This document shows positions 31,948 through 43,733 of a DNA stretch of 64,000 nt, piece by piece. How positions within the stretch are numbered: position 1 is the stretch's first letter; the number at the start of each line of letters is the position of its first letter. The notes under the pieces were generated by a model. It saw only the letters and a program-made list of their open reading frames with translations, did not search any database and was not told the origin of the DNA. Source of the DNA: Pyxicephalus adspersus (Eukaryota > Chordata > Amphibia > Anura > Pyxicephalidae). Where the stretch lies: positions 135,801,741-135,865,740 of the forward strand of contig NC_092861.1 of the NCBI RefSeq assembly GCF_032062135.1, written 5' to 3'. A program made the translations under genes and the position numbers.

Positions 31948-34034
31948 AATATGTGTAACTGGTTTATAACCAACAGAAATATCGTCCTGGTAAAAATTTG
32001 TTAGGGTGTAACACTGGTCATTTATTTCATATACTCAACCAAAGATTGGATATTTGATGAGCCTATAAAGAAAGGTGACAGGGACTGGCATAATAAAATA
32101 AATAGTTTTTCTTCTGCCTGTGCGTATAATACACACATGTAATTCACATCCCCATGCTGCTGGATGCGGCTTGTTCTGACTGCTGCAGTAACTTTAAATA
32201 TAAAAGCAGTCTCTTAGTGAATTAATTTATGGCCATTTTTTTTCACCACTCAGATCAGGAAAAGCTGTATATCTGGATTATAGAATGGATTGGAATTTGT
32301 ACATCCTTTGAAGTTTTCTGTTGGTGTCTTACTTAAAGTATTATCTGACGTCTTTGGAAATTGCAAAAATTCTGTGAGAGGTTGTTTTGGAGATATGCAG
32401 CTCTGTAATCAAAACCTCACCTTTTGACAATTATGTAAAAATGTTTAATGCTTTGTTTTCAGAAAGAAAATGATTTTATAATTATAATTTATATATATTA
32501 TAATAAAATATTAAAATATAAAAGAATATTAGGCAACTTGAAGGACAACCTTTTTGCCATGGTGCAGGTAAAGATGTGACTCTACCAGAAGATACACATG
32601 GTCAAATGTAGGAACTTGTGATCAATACTTATAATAATAGAAAACCATTTCATCTCTGACATTTTTCCTGTGAGGTGAAGAAACCCGAAACAAGGGGAAT
32701 CAAATATACCCAAGGCAATGGAACAGCATAGAGAGCTGCACAAGTGCTGAACTACCACAACATGGAGCAGCCAGGAGGCAGCCACCATGCCCACTTAAAC
32801 CAAGCTAGTTATAGCACCAAGTGCTTCCCAGTCCCAGCTACATAGCCAGGGTTGGAGAATTGTGTGCTGCTAAGGCCTCCCACTAGCCATTCTTTATAAC
32901 TTCAGGCTAAGGAAACAACAGAGATGGGACCATGGCTATAATGGATTAGGATAAAGTCTCCCCTGCTTCAGGCACATTTACGCAGCATCTGAAACACACT
33001 TAAAAAGCTTTCCATTGAAACCAATTGGGCAATTTCCATGGATGAATCAGCTTTGCTTAGCTTCGTTTTCAAGGTAGCATGCAGCTTTTCCTGTGCTAAA
33101 TCCAGGTTGTTCTGTGTTGTCCAATGTGTTTCACAAAATTAAAAATAGGAAAACTAAACTGTGCCATGGTTATCTCAATGCACTGCCTAGAGCTTGCTTT
33201 AAAGCCAAGGGAAATAAAGCCTAAGGGAGGAAGGAAAGGTACAAAGCAACGACATGCTATGCATCTGTATAAAAAAATTAGGCTTACATTACTGGAAAAA
33301 ATACTGGAAGGTTGTGGAAGAGCTAGGAGGTTTTAAGTTATATACAAAAATTCTCATCCTGCCTTCTATCAAGACTTGTGTTTTTATTGGCTCCTGCCGG
33401 ACCCCACTGTCTATGCATTACTAGGTCATCTAATCCAATTATTAAATATTTCTAAATCCAAACCAAAAAAACAAAATGTAATTTATTGCTACTTTCTAAT
33501 CCTTAGATGAGATAGCTGCAGTTTTCTTTCTTCATTTTCAACAAGTGGATCTGTAAATAGCACACTTTCTGTGCATGGAAATCTATGATCAAGCTTCTTT
33601 CTATAGAGAGGGCCATGGCTGTCACACAGGCAGCTCTGTTGAATTTGTAAAGACAGTTTCTTTTAATCTCTATTGTATGAGATGGGAGAAAAAAACTTGC
33701 TTTATGTTCAGCTCACAGGAAGTGACTAACCTACTGCCTTTCTGGCAAGATCAACAGGTATTTTTTGCACTTCCAAAAAATTTTCTTAACTTAAAAAAAT
33801 AATGCAGCCACCACATCTAAAGACTAGTAAGCTGCCATATATTACATTTGGGTTTATATATCCTTTAAAGCAACCTTTTTCTTTGCCAATGTTTAAGGAC
33901 ACTGCAAACAAATATAGTATGTGTTTTTATGTATAGTAGACTCCATTCAACCTTTGTGTTTCCTTACACACTCCTGTAACTTTTAATAGAAGGTCCGTAT
34001 GCACAGAGAAAAAAAAAGTAAAGCTTGGGGGGGT
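31948..34034. other. No gene seen
   Basis: AT-rich intronic DNA, including a very AT-rich patch at 32469-32530. Short frames (33124-33336, 33575-33802) are unrecognised and lack exon context. Confidence 0.4.
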
Positions 34035-34676
34035 TTGGCAATGTATGCTTATATTGTAATAAAGTGTCACATATATAACAATTATTAAAATATACAGAAG
34101 TTATACAAGTGGTCTTTTCCCACTGTAATCATGGGCATAAGCAGACTAGTTAACTATACAGATTAAATCCCTGGCTCAATAAAACAAAAAATGAATATAT
34201 TGGTCAAAGCTATATGTCTCTGGTCCCAACGTGTTTCGTCTATCGGCCTCATCAGGGGACCTTTAGAGATCGTTATTACCCCGTTTTAGTTGGTGCTTGT
34301 GTTCAATTGTGTTTGTATTTACCACAAGCACCTCTGTTCTGATAAACTCTGCATTGAGATTCTGACATCTTAATCATTAGTGTCTAACAAGGAATGGTAT
34401 TTTGAACTTACTTACTTACCTGTGTTTTATCCCTGGTCCACACCAACTAAAATGCATTAATAACAATTTCTACAGATCCCCTGAAGAAGCCGATGTATAT
34501 AGTTTTGACCAATATAATCATTTTTTGTTTTATCAAGCCAGGGATTTAATCTGTATAGTTACCTGGTCTGCTTACCCCCATGATTACACAATGGAAAAAG
34601 TAACTTGTAACTTCTGTATATTTTAACATATGTTTTATCTGTGACAACTTAATACAATAAAAGCATACATTGCCAA
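34035..34676. mobile_element. Fold-back element 1 (~640 bp, long arms)
   Basis: The outer left arm, TTGGCAATGTATGCTT (34035 on), pairs with AAGCATACATTGCCAA (ending 34676). Pairing continues inward, with indels, through CAGATTAAATCCCTGGCT/AGCCAGGGATTTAATCTG and TCGGCCTCATCAGGGGA/CCCCTGAAGAAGCCGA. The interior has CCAACGTGTTTCG. No transposase. A similar layout at 45880-46498 suggests one superfamily of long-arm MITEs. Confidence 0.8.
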
Positions 34677-35068
34677 AAAAAAAACAACTTTACTTCTATT
34701 ATTTTTCTCCTTGATTACAAGTTATCTACTTGGGGCGGCAACAATTGATTTACACCAGGAAAGATTGCTACCTATATCTTAATACCCAGGAGATTTGTAT
34801 GGCTGTAATAAAGCAAGTGACATTATTTCAGGGTGTCAAAGGGACAAACATACCCTTTGTGCATGATATCCATTTCTAGTATAGAGTAGGGGCATACTTT
34901 GTGATACCCTGATGCACTAGTAGTTATAAAGTATTATAAAGGTGAGTTTTCATCTCATGGTTTCTATACATGGACAGTAGCTGAGCATAGTCCCTAAATT
35001 GTTCTCTACCAGATAGGGAAATCGGTGTCACAACAACATGGATCTATGGTCATTCCGCCAATAAGCCT

Positions 35069-35241
35069 GGGCCTGTTTTATTAAAGCTCTCCAACATTGG
35101 ATGAGCCAACAAATCTGGAATAGAATTCTTAAAAATAGTTTGCTATTTTTTGGCAAATGTTTTCAATCCATAACAGGTTTGCTGAATCACCCGTGATAGC
35201 CTTTCATCATAAGTCTTGGAGAGCTTTAATAAATCAGACCC
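35069..35241. mobile_element. Palindromic MITE family A, copy c
   Basis: GGGCCTGTTTTATTAAAGCTCTCC at the left and TTGGAGAGCTTTAATAAATCAGACCC at the right. Shorter than the other copies, from internal deletion. No ORF. Confidence 0.85.
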
Positions 35242-36179
35242 ACTATTGGGACTTTTAGTAATACCGCTGCCTTCTAAAAATACACCAATTCCTATTCTTA
35301 TACGTGACTTGAATGAGTGCTAATTTTCAATGATCTACAGGCAGAATGTAGTGAGTACTCTCAGTATTTACCATGGAATAACTGTAGCCCAGCAGTAGAC
35401 ATAAATATCTGTCAATAAATGTGTCAGCAGCAATTGGCAGCAACACAACATTTTCTGGTTGCCCTTGTAAGATGTATATCTTGGCAGCCAGTGCAGCAGA
35501 ATTTAAGGAAGAGCCCAATGACACTTAATGAAACAGACTATTTTCAAATGCATTAGTGACAACACAGAAATGACTTTGAGGGTGATAAATACCTTCGGGT
35601 CAATGCAATCTTGTTGTATGCAAATAGGGACAGATGTTAGCAGTTTTGTGCAGATAAGATCACAGTGCTCTGCAGAATCATATTTTTGGCTATGCTTAAA
35701 AGGGAACGCAGTCATGAAACCAAAAATGCAATAGCAGACAGCCAGCAAATGTCCGTTGTTTTTAGTATTGCCTGATAAAAGCTGATATTTGATTGGTTGT
35801 TATGGGGTTGCGCTAGTATGTATATCTTTTTTACTGTTTGTGCTGCCCTATTGAACAGGTTTATTGATATAGATCCGAAGGATGCTTTGCAGTAAACAGT
35901 GAGGTGAGTGGAGTAGGAGATCCTAGGTCTAGCCCTGCCTTTATCAGATCAGGTTCCGGTAGAATCCCAAGGTTCTCACAAAGATTGTTAAAAGTTCCCT
36001 GAGCAGTTTGCAATATCTGCCTCTAAAATAAACTAATAATATTTTTTAACTATTTGAAAGGGCTTTCCTCTCACTGGCCACTGTGTACTAGGGTCCCTAA
36101 CACTAATACACCATCATCATTCTTCAGTTTCTCATTGACTACCTTGTAAAAAAAAAACACAATATTCCACTGTCTTTTA

Positions 36180-36700
36180 TTTTCAATTATTTTTTATTAA
36201 TTTTAAAAGGATAAAATTGAAGGGGATGGGGAATGACATTTATAATTGGTACAGTTATACAATTGGGTAATAATGATACAATCAAAAGATAAATCATATA
36301 AAGATACATTTCAGGTAAGAATTATTACATAATATTTAAAAGCTAACTGCTATAGTTAGTTAAACCGGTACTCAATATTTAACCTTAAGCTACTAAAGTA
36401 TCTACCCGTACCAACAAAAACAAAACAAGCCTTCCTGGTAAGTGGAAGGGGGCCAAAGGTTCAGGGGTGTAGAGGGGGGGAAATGGAAGAAGGGAGGAAG
36501 AAGTTCCCTAGGTCCTTACTCTGAAGCCATGGCGTCATAAAACCTGATATCCATATTGAGCATATATTGGATAGGGGTTCCCAGATTTTTGAGAATGTTT
36601 CATGTGTTCAGCAGCACTTCATGATAGGGAAGTATCTGTTTTCTCCAATTTGGTCTGTTTAGCAGCAAGGAGCATATATAGACACAATCTGAATTGGGTA
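36180..36700 (-). mobile_element. Probable antisense L1/Tx1 3' end
   Basis: On the minus strand, 36525-36700 reads with interruptions as a pattern common at the end of L1-type ORF2 (LLNRPNWRKQILPYHEVL, then NMDIRFYDAM and a stop). It is followed by a C-rich 3' UTR and an A-rich tail near 36180-36210. Weak and diverged, so class assignment is tentative. Confidence 0.45.
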
Positions 36701-37174
36701 TTGGTAAGTTTGGAGGGTTTACATGGTAATAAACCTACCGAAGGATCCCTGGGTATGTGTATTCTACTGCCTGCTTTTGTATGTCAGCCATTATTATATT
36801 TTGATTTGTTTCATTATAACTACAAAAATAATATTTTCATACAAAACAGCTCCAAGGACCCGGGTGGAAAACCACAGCTACGGGCAGCCAAAAACTGCAA
36901 AAATGGTTCCCAACTGCTCCCATTTTCTTAAATATCTGTTCAATTAGTCCCCATACATACCTTCTGTCCTTTGCAGAGAACTGCTTATCCTCAATGCTTG
37001 TGGCTACAATTCATGCTCTGTTCAGAATGTCCTTATAGCCATCATTTTGTGCTGTATAGAGCTGAAACTACAAGTGTAAACACCCTCATCCATGATACAC
37101 AATTTGGGACGTGTAGTTTTTTTATAGACAAGAAGCTTAAAATGTAGCTAGTGTTCAGACAGAGATAACTGAAA

Positions 37175-37395
37175 ATTGATTTATTAAAGCCCTCCAAGGC
37201 TGGAGAGGATGCACCTTTATCAGTAAAGCTTGATGACCCAGCAAATCTGAAATGGATTTTCAAAAAGTCATTTGATATTTGGTAGTAAATGTTTTCAGTT
37301 CTGCACCTTATTCATTCCAGGTTTGCTGGAACACACAGCTTCACTGATGAAAGTATATCCTCTCCAGCCTTGGAGAGCTTTAATAAATCAGGCCC
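37175..37395. mobile_element. Palindromic MITE family A, copy d
   Basis: TGATTTATTAAAGCCCTCCAAGGCTGGAGAGGAT at the left (arm within 37175-37210) pairs with the right arm ending TTTAATAAATCAGGCCC at 37395. About 221 bp, no ORF. Confidence 0.85.
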
Positions 37396-37505
37396 ATTGA
37401 ACCAGTTTTTTTTGCCTTCCTTTCTGGAATATGTTTATTTCTATTTGTAGTTGTTGAACTTGATGGACTTTTATATTTTTAAAAATAGTTACATAGGTAG
37501 AAAAA
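37396..37505 (+). mobile_element. CR1-type LINE 3' tail remnant
   Basis: TTTTTTTTGCCTTCCTTTCTGG, GTTGAACTTGATGGAC and AGTTACATAGG match the 3' UTR of the CR1 fragment at 53430-53985. It directly abuts MITE family A copy d. Confidence 0.5.
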
Positions 37506-37685
37506 TAGACATATTACCCATATAAAAATTAACTGGTTGCTCTTTTTGAATTCTTTATGTGAGGATAATGAATTTGGATCTTTTTTAACTTACCAATTAC
37601 ACTGTTTAAAGTCTAATATGGTAATGATGTAAGTAAAAGCTTCCAAAAAAGTAAGAAGGTCTCTCTCTCTGTCTCAAAGGATGCA

Positions 37686-37704
37686 CCCCCCCCCCCCCCC
37701 CCCC
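37686..37704. repeat. C19 homopolymer
   Basis: Nineteen consecutive C, preceded by a short CT microsatellite (37661-37676). G-rich on the complementary strand, which may form quadruplex structures and destabilise length. Confidence 0.9.
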
Positions 37705-38149
37705 ACCACCACATGCACAATTATATTCCCACAAATTATATCACTACAGTGTTACTTACAAAGGACCAATATCCACAATTAGACTGTGTAGTCATAGCCT
37801 ATAGTAATTGCTATGGTCTGCAAACTTCATAAAACTTTCATAAAAATGTTGAGCTGTTGTTAAAAAATACATTTTAGATGGCATCATGCAGCTGCACATT
37901 ATTGCTCCAGACCCTTGGGGCTGTGGTTATGCCTGAGGCTGAAGGAGCTCAGACACCTGCTGATTTGAGAAAGCAACATGATGGATATAAACCTAGCTTG
38001 TGATAACCCTCCAGAGTGACAGTGAGCATGTGTCATTGTTGTTGCATGCATTGTCACTTGTCATTTGTTCACAGCTAGTTACCTTATTACGTACTAGCCT
38101 GATTATCATGAGTTAATGTCCTGAAATAAGTATGTAGATACTTGCTACA

Positions 38150-38556
38150 GTTTTGGAGTTTGCAGGTTCTCCCTGAGTTTGTGTGGGTTTCCTTTGGGTA
38201 GTCTGGTTTCCTCCCACATCCCAAAAACATGGAGTTAGGTTAATTAGCTTCCCCCCAATTTGACTTTGGTAATGACATATGACTATGGTAAGGACATTAT
38301 TATTTTTAACACACAGCTTTTATATAGCGGCGACAAATTACGCAGCGCTTTACAAAGTCCATAGTCCTGTCACTAGCTGTCCCTCAAAGGAGCTCACAAT
38401 CTAATGTCCCTACCATAGTCATATGTCATTAATACAGTCTAATGCCAATTAGATTGTCAGCCCCTTGGAGGGATAGTTAGTGGCATTACTATGGACTATG
38501 TAAAGCACTGTGTAATATATCAGCACTATATAAATACTGGATAATAATAATAATAT
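38150..38556 (+). mobile_element. tRNA-derived SINE interrupted by an inverted copy of itself
   Basis: Sense body 38150-38294 (GGAGTTTGCAGGTTCTCCCTG... GGAGTTAGGTTAATTAGC) resumes at about 38446-38556 (ATTAGATTGTCAGCC... GCACTATATAAATACTGGATAATAATAA). Between them, 38295-38445 is the same SINE in antisense (TTATATAGCGGCGACAAATT... CTCACAATCTAATGTCC). The result is a large imperfect palindrome. Confidence 0.7.
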
Positions 38557-38700
38557 TACCTCACTGATGACTGACTTTCCTGATGTGTGTACCCATTACA
38601 GAAAGTTTTAAATTGTGATTGATAGCATAGCACCCAAAGAACTGGCATTTCTAGAAGGAGGGCAGTAGTAGCAGCCACATTTCTTCATGAACTATCACTG

Positions 38701-38907
38701 ACCAGATTTATTAAAGCTCTCCAAGACTGGAGTTGATAGATTATCATGGGATTCTGGGCAATTTAGCAAACCTGGAAGGGATCTGGACCAGGAATAAGAA
38801 CATTTACCATTTAATAGGAAATTATTTTTAAGATATCCATTCCAGGGTTTTTGGATCACCCAGGTTCTACCATGGTTCTCCAGTCTTTGATAGCTTTAAA
38901 AATTAGG
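38701..38907. mobile_element. Palindromic MITE family A, copy e
   Basis: AGATTTATTAAAGCTCTCCAAGACTGGAG at the left, CTCCAGTCTTTGATAGCTTTAAAAATTAGG at the right. The middle carries the usual GGATCTGGACCAGGAAT block. Diverged ends, no ORF. Confidence 0.8.
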
Positions 38908-41381
38908 TTGTCATCATAAATTTTTAGAACTCATACTAGGTACATTTTTTAATCCAAAACTTCTGCAAAATACTTTACAAAACAAGACAAAGGATCAGCA
39001 GCTCACTGTTAAGGGCATCATTGTGCTTTCCCAATCAATCACCAAGCTATAGTTTTAATTCAAGGTAGTAAATGCAAGGCATGTGCTGATTTGCCATTTC
39101 ATGAGGCTAATATAATGACATATTGTGGTGGTATATAAACATAGAATAAAGTATGGTATTGTATATATATAACTGGATTATTTGAAAGCTTTATGGCTGT
39201 CTTACAACATGGTCTAACTACTAAATTAGAAGGAAAACTCAGAGATATCAATACTAATAAAAAAATCTTCCTATCCATCAGTTACCTTTGACTGTAACAC
39301 AGTGTTATTTAAACAATAAAGGCTGATGTTGTATAGTAAAGAGTAATCCATATTTATATATACTAATATAAGCTCTAATGAAAAAAATATAGAAAGTCAT
39401 AATGCATGATCACCCTGTACCTGGCACTGTTCTCCTTATTAAAACCATTCACAATTATTTTTTATGTTCCGCATAGGGGTGGGTTATCATCAGTCACAGA
39501 CAAATTGCCTCTCCCTTTGGAGATTTTCTGCTTTGCATAGATTACATACTATCGGGATGGAACAGTAGTAATCATAAATAATAAATCAAATAAAACACAC
39601 CAACGCTTAAGATGAAACTCCCTTGTCACTGGTAAATTGTGTCTTTAAAATATAATGTATTAAAATTTAAACATGAAAAAATTGAAACATTTTCAGATTT
39701 CAAAACACGAGCGATACTTTCATTTTCTGATGTTTTATTTAAATGTAATTGCCTGATCAATCATGGCAGATCTGTTTTATCCCCTAAATGACTGAATTTT
39801 AATTTTAGGACTTAAGCCAAAACTTTAAGGGCTATTAACAGTTTCATTGCGCATTTCAGAAATCATTAGGAATGTATGAAGAGTGTTTTCTTCCTTTCTG
39901 TTTTAAAAATGAGAACATGATTGGCTATTGCAGACTAGAACCCTGTCTCTGGTATGGGTTACCCGACATGATAAATTGCGCTACTGGTGGAATGCAGTAC
40001 CACACCATGGATTAGTTTGGATCCTGCAGAGAGCACATGCCAGTTGCTGACCACCAAAAACACTTCAAGTGAACATCATGGAAAAGCACATTTTGTGTTA
40101 TCATATATTCCACAGCAGGGCTGAACAGAGAAGCTGCTTGTAGGAAGGTGTTCCTTTACTAGTGTTTTAAGGGAAACAAGTAAGCGCACTTTCAATAAGA
40201 AGTGCTGTGAGGTCTGGTAAGAGGTAGTGACAACTAGATGGAGTTGGAAAAGACCTGCAGAGTAGGAGGAAGAGTTCTGTTTTGCCCACGGCCTGGGAGG
40301 AACAGAGAACTGAGATGGGAGAATAGAAGAATATTACCCTTGCCCCATGATCCCCCAGAAAACTAAACTTCTCTTTGTGGAACCAATGGCTAGGATTTAG
40401 CAGATGAGATTTTGTGGTTCAGCCTCTGAAGACGCAACCCATGTTGTTAATTGCCAGCCAAGTGTTGAGGTTTGCAACTAGAAACAAATAAATGCAAGAA
40501 AATCAGTATTTCCTGAAATATTGGTCACAATATTAAAATAGTGAGTAGTTGATCCTTGCAATTTAATTTGAAGATATTTGAAAAGTGGTGGAGAAAAGAA
40601 TCCTGTATGGACATCTGGTAAAATGAAATGGCTTTTGGAGTTGGGATTTTTGGGTATGTCTGAGCTATGGAACTGAACTACATGGGTATGAGAAGTTGGG
40701 TGGTGTCCCTAGGAGGGGGTCCTGTGACAGTTTAGTGAAATGCAGGTGAAGCTGAGTCAGTTTTTCTGACACATATTCAGGGTTTTGTGTACCCAAACTT
40801 CTATTGGCACTTCAGATGGCCCTTTCCAGAAGTAGCTGGAAGCTGGTATTCCACAAATTCCTTGCATATAGTTATATAATCTCATAAAACAAATAGATAA
40901 AGCAAGTGATAAAAAGAATCTATGCAAAGTAGTTTCCATGCAAATGTCTTCAGTGAATAATCCAACAGTAGCTCTCTACATGGCACTAGCTGGAGACATG
41001 TCAAGTAATGGTGAATGGCAATCTTTACATCTCCCCATTTAAAAATTATTTTATGAATTTAGTTTATGAGTTTATGAATGAATTATTTTATGTTTTGAAT
41101 TATGTTATGAGTAAGAACTATATGTGTGTGTGTATATATATATATGTATTATATTTTTTGCACTTTAAACTGTATACAGACAATAGATGTATCTAACAAA
41201 AGTTCTTTTCAGTCAAGTTTGTAATGAACCTATGGAAGAGGAAGTGCCGAGAGAACCAATGGACCTAGAGCAATTATAAAAAGCTGGTTAGGAAAATCCA
41301 TCTTATCCAATCAGTTTTCCCCAAGTTGGTTTGGTCATAGTAGTATAGATTCCTACAAATATTCTTACAAAAGTTGAACTA
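38908..41381. other. No gene seen; possible conserved noncoding block
   Basis: Long repeat-free-looking intronic interval. 39670-39910 is dense in ATTA/TAAT and AAT-rich words without any repeat signature. A (TG)n(TA)n run lies at 41123-41146. No exon found. Confidence 0.35.
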
Positions 41382-41838
41382 TGTCACACTTACCTCTTCC
41401 TCACTAAATGCAGGAGAGTTCTGACTCTGGGTGTGCCTCTGTTTCCAAGCTTTATCAATTCCGTCCGATTCACTGGCCAATCAGAAAATAGCATCTTGAC
41501 CATCCCTGGCTTTTTAGCTAGCTCACAAACTGCACTTAGTGTTCGTGCAACGTTGTCTCCATTGTGCCAAGCCCTTAGTTCTGTTGAGCTGGTTCCTGTT
41601 CATCTGGTGCCTAATTCAGTATTTCCTTTGTCCAGCTCCTGCGTAACCCCTCCTTGTCCAGTCTGTTGGTTTCCAGCCAACTTCCCTGTGCTGTTCCAGT
41701 GTTCCTGTCTGTTGGTGGATATCCCCGAGTCACCTGTGCCTCCTATTGCTTCCAGTGTCTCCTGTGTTCCTTGTGCCTGCAATGGCCCCTGTGTCACTGG
41801 TGTCTGTCTCCTGGATCCCTGGCTTTTGACCCCTGGCA
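41382..41838 (+). mobile_element. Truncated LTR copy (same family as 55657-56285)
   Basis: Begins TGTCACACTTACCTCTTCC and aligns in inverted orientation with the solo LTR at 55657-56285 for about 450 bp (shared CATCCCTGGCT, TTAGCTAGCT, AGTGTTCGTGCAACG, GTTCTGTTGAGCTGGTTCC, GCCAACTTCCCTGTGCTG). Similarity stops near 41838, so the 3' part is missing. The ~200-codon frame here is a by-product of the stop-poor, pyrimidine-rich sequence and is not a host gene. Confidence 0.75.
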
Positions 41839-42867
41839 AACAGCCCTTATTTTTAACCAAAAAAATATATTCTTTTTTTAATGACTTTTGGAATTGCTTT
41901 TCATTTTTGCAGCAAACCACAAAATATTTTTCCAATATTCGATTTAAATTGAAAACACATCTGATGTCAGCAGAAGTTGCCAAACTAAAGGCAACTGATT
42001 TGCATATGTGGCAACTCGGCAGCTTGTATAACTAAGTCCTATACAGCACACACTGTTCTATCGCTTTCTGTTTGATAACAACTTTGCTGACATCAGTTAT
42101 AATTTTAATGATGTATTATTTTAAGCTAATAGGCAGCCATATGGCACAGGAAAAGTGAAAGTTTGCTTTAGTCTTCACTAACAATTTTGTTCTTTATTGT
42201 TTTAACAGGATCATAGAAATTATTATCAATCCTAAAGATTACATTTAATTGGTACATTTTGTACAGTTGGTACACAGCTTTAGTTTCCACAGGAGTGCAG
42301 AGTGAATAGCCTAACAGAAGAATGTTCAGAAGTATGTATTTGCAATCCACAGCAATTGAAGTGTGTTTGCCAAATGTAGCCTGCAGGACTGTACTGTTAT
42401 CTCCTTATCTCAGTATGAATGCTTTCTATAATAAATCAATATCTGATAATGTTTAGCAGTATCTAATATATGACAACTCTGTACGAGTTATCGTATGATA
42501 AACCAAAAATGTTTGAACTCGTATTTAGAAATCGGTTCAGAAAACGTTTTGCTGTATTGACTTTCAGGTGTCAAGAGGCGAAATGCGTCAGTAGCCAATA
42601 TCCTTTCTCCTGCTCATGAATAATTAACACTGACAACAATGTATGTGTATATTAACATGTTAGTGGAATTCTGTATCGACTTTAATTAAACTAATCTTTT
42701 TCTGCAAAAAACCCAGAACAAAAATTTTGTTTATTTTACAACTCTGTTCTATAACATAACATTAAATTCAGGTGTATGTATACTGTAAATGCAGGTACAA
42801 CCTCTGTAGGTTGAAGTGGGTTTTGAAGGTTGGCTGGGAGTGGGCACAGCTAAAGGGTTGAAGTACT

Positions 42868-43072
42868 AGTTCTATTCTGTATAATTGGCTACGATGGAAT
42901 ACACAAACACAGTTGGCAAACAGTTAGTACTTCCTACATAAAATCTGAAGTTGCCTGACTGATGTAACTCAATTTTTAAGGCTGCTGCATGAAAATCTTT
43001 TATTCAGCTAAATATTTGGCAAGGGTGTGTATTCCTTATACTGGAAGAAAGTGATACCTCCGCCAATCAGGT
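42868..43072 (+). repeat. Direct repeat, unit 1
   Basis: AGTTCTATTCTGTATAATTGGC onward matches 43525-43733 nearly throughout, including the shared GAAGTTGCCTGACTGATGTA and GCAAGGGTGTGTATTCC. Spacing between units is about 450 bases. Probably a local duplication, or two copies of one interspersed repeat. Confidence 0.8.
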
Positions 43073-43524
43073 TAATTACCTCTAGTGCCCACAAACAGGA
43101 GGATTCCCAGGGCAGCTCTGGGAGATCTCCTGTTTTAACTTCCTCGATCTTCTGATGGTTTTTAGAAATCGCCGAAATGTCGCGGAACCATTGGAAGTTC
43201 GAGGAAATTTTTGCGAGACTGCTAGAGGCATTCTCGCTCATCCCTACCCACAAAGACAGGAGGATTCCCCAGGCTGTGCAGCCATGGGAATCATAATGTC
43301 ATTGTAGGATAACGTAAAAAAAATAGTTAAATAAACACACACACTCAATAAATTAATTTAACATTATTTTTTTTAACACTTTTTTAACACTTTTTTTTAT
43401 CCAAATTTTTGCCTTGGAATCTCGTTTTTTCGGGTCGGGTCTATCCGAATTCAAACAGGCATATTTGGGTCGAATATAAGGACAACCCGAATTTAAACAC
43501 CAACACTACTTCTCAGGAAGGGCC
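43073..43524. repeat. Spacer with short inverted pieces between the direct repeats
   Basis: Contains two AGGAGGATTCCC blocks (43099, 43259) and CpG-bearing words (ATCGCCGAAATGTCGCGG, TTTTTTCGGGTCGGG). It looks like one or more inserted MITE fragments, but ends could not be fixed. Confidence 0.35.
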
Positions 43525-43733
43525 AGTTCTATTCTGTGTAATTGGCTACTATGGAATACACAAACATGGTTAGCTAACAGTTAGTACTTCCCACATAAAA
43601 TCTGAAGTTGCCTGACTGATGTAACTCGATTTTTAAGGCTGCTGGGTGAAAATCTTTCTTTTATTCAGCTAAATATGTGGCAAGGGTGTGTATTCCCATG
43701 TACTGGAAGAAAGTGGTACCTCCACCAATCAGT
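43525..43733 (+). repeat. Direct repeat, unit 2
   Basis: Second copy of 42868-43072, with scattered substitutions and small indels (for example an extra CTTT in AAATCTTTCTTTTATTC). Confidence 0.8.

Noticed and set aside
41433..42035. 200-codon + strand frame
   Set aside because: Lies mostly in the truncated LTR copy. The same frame pattern appears in the inverted LTR at 55855-56304, and the composition is explained by stop-poor pyrimidine-rich DNA.
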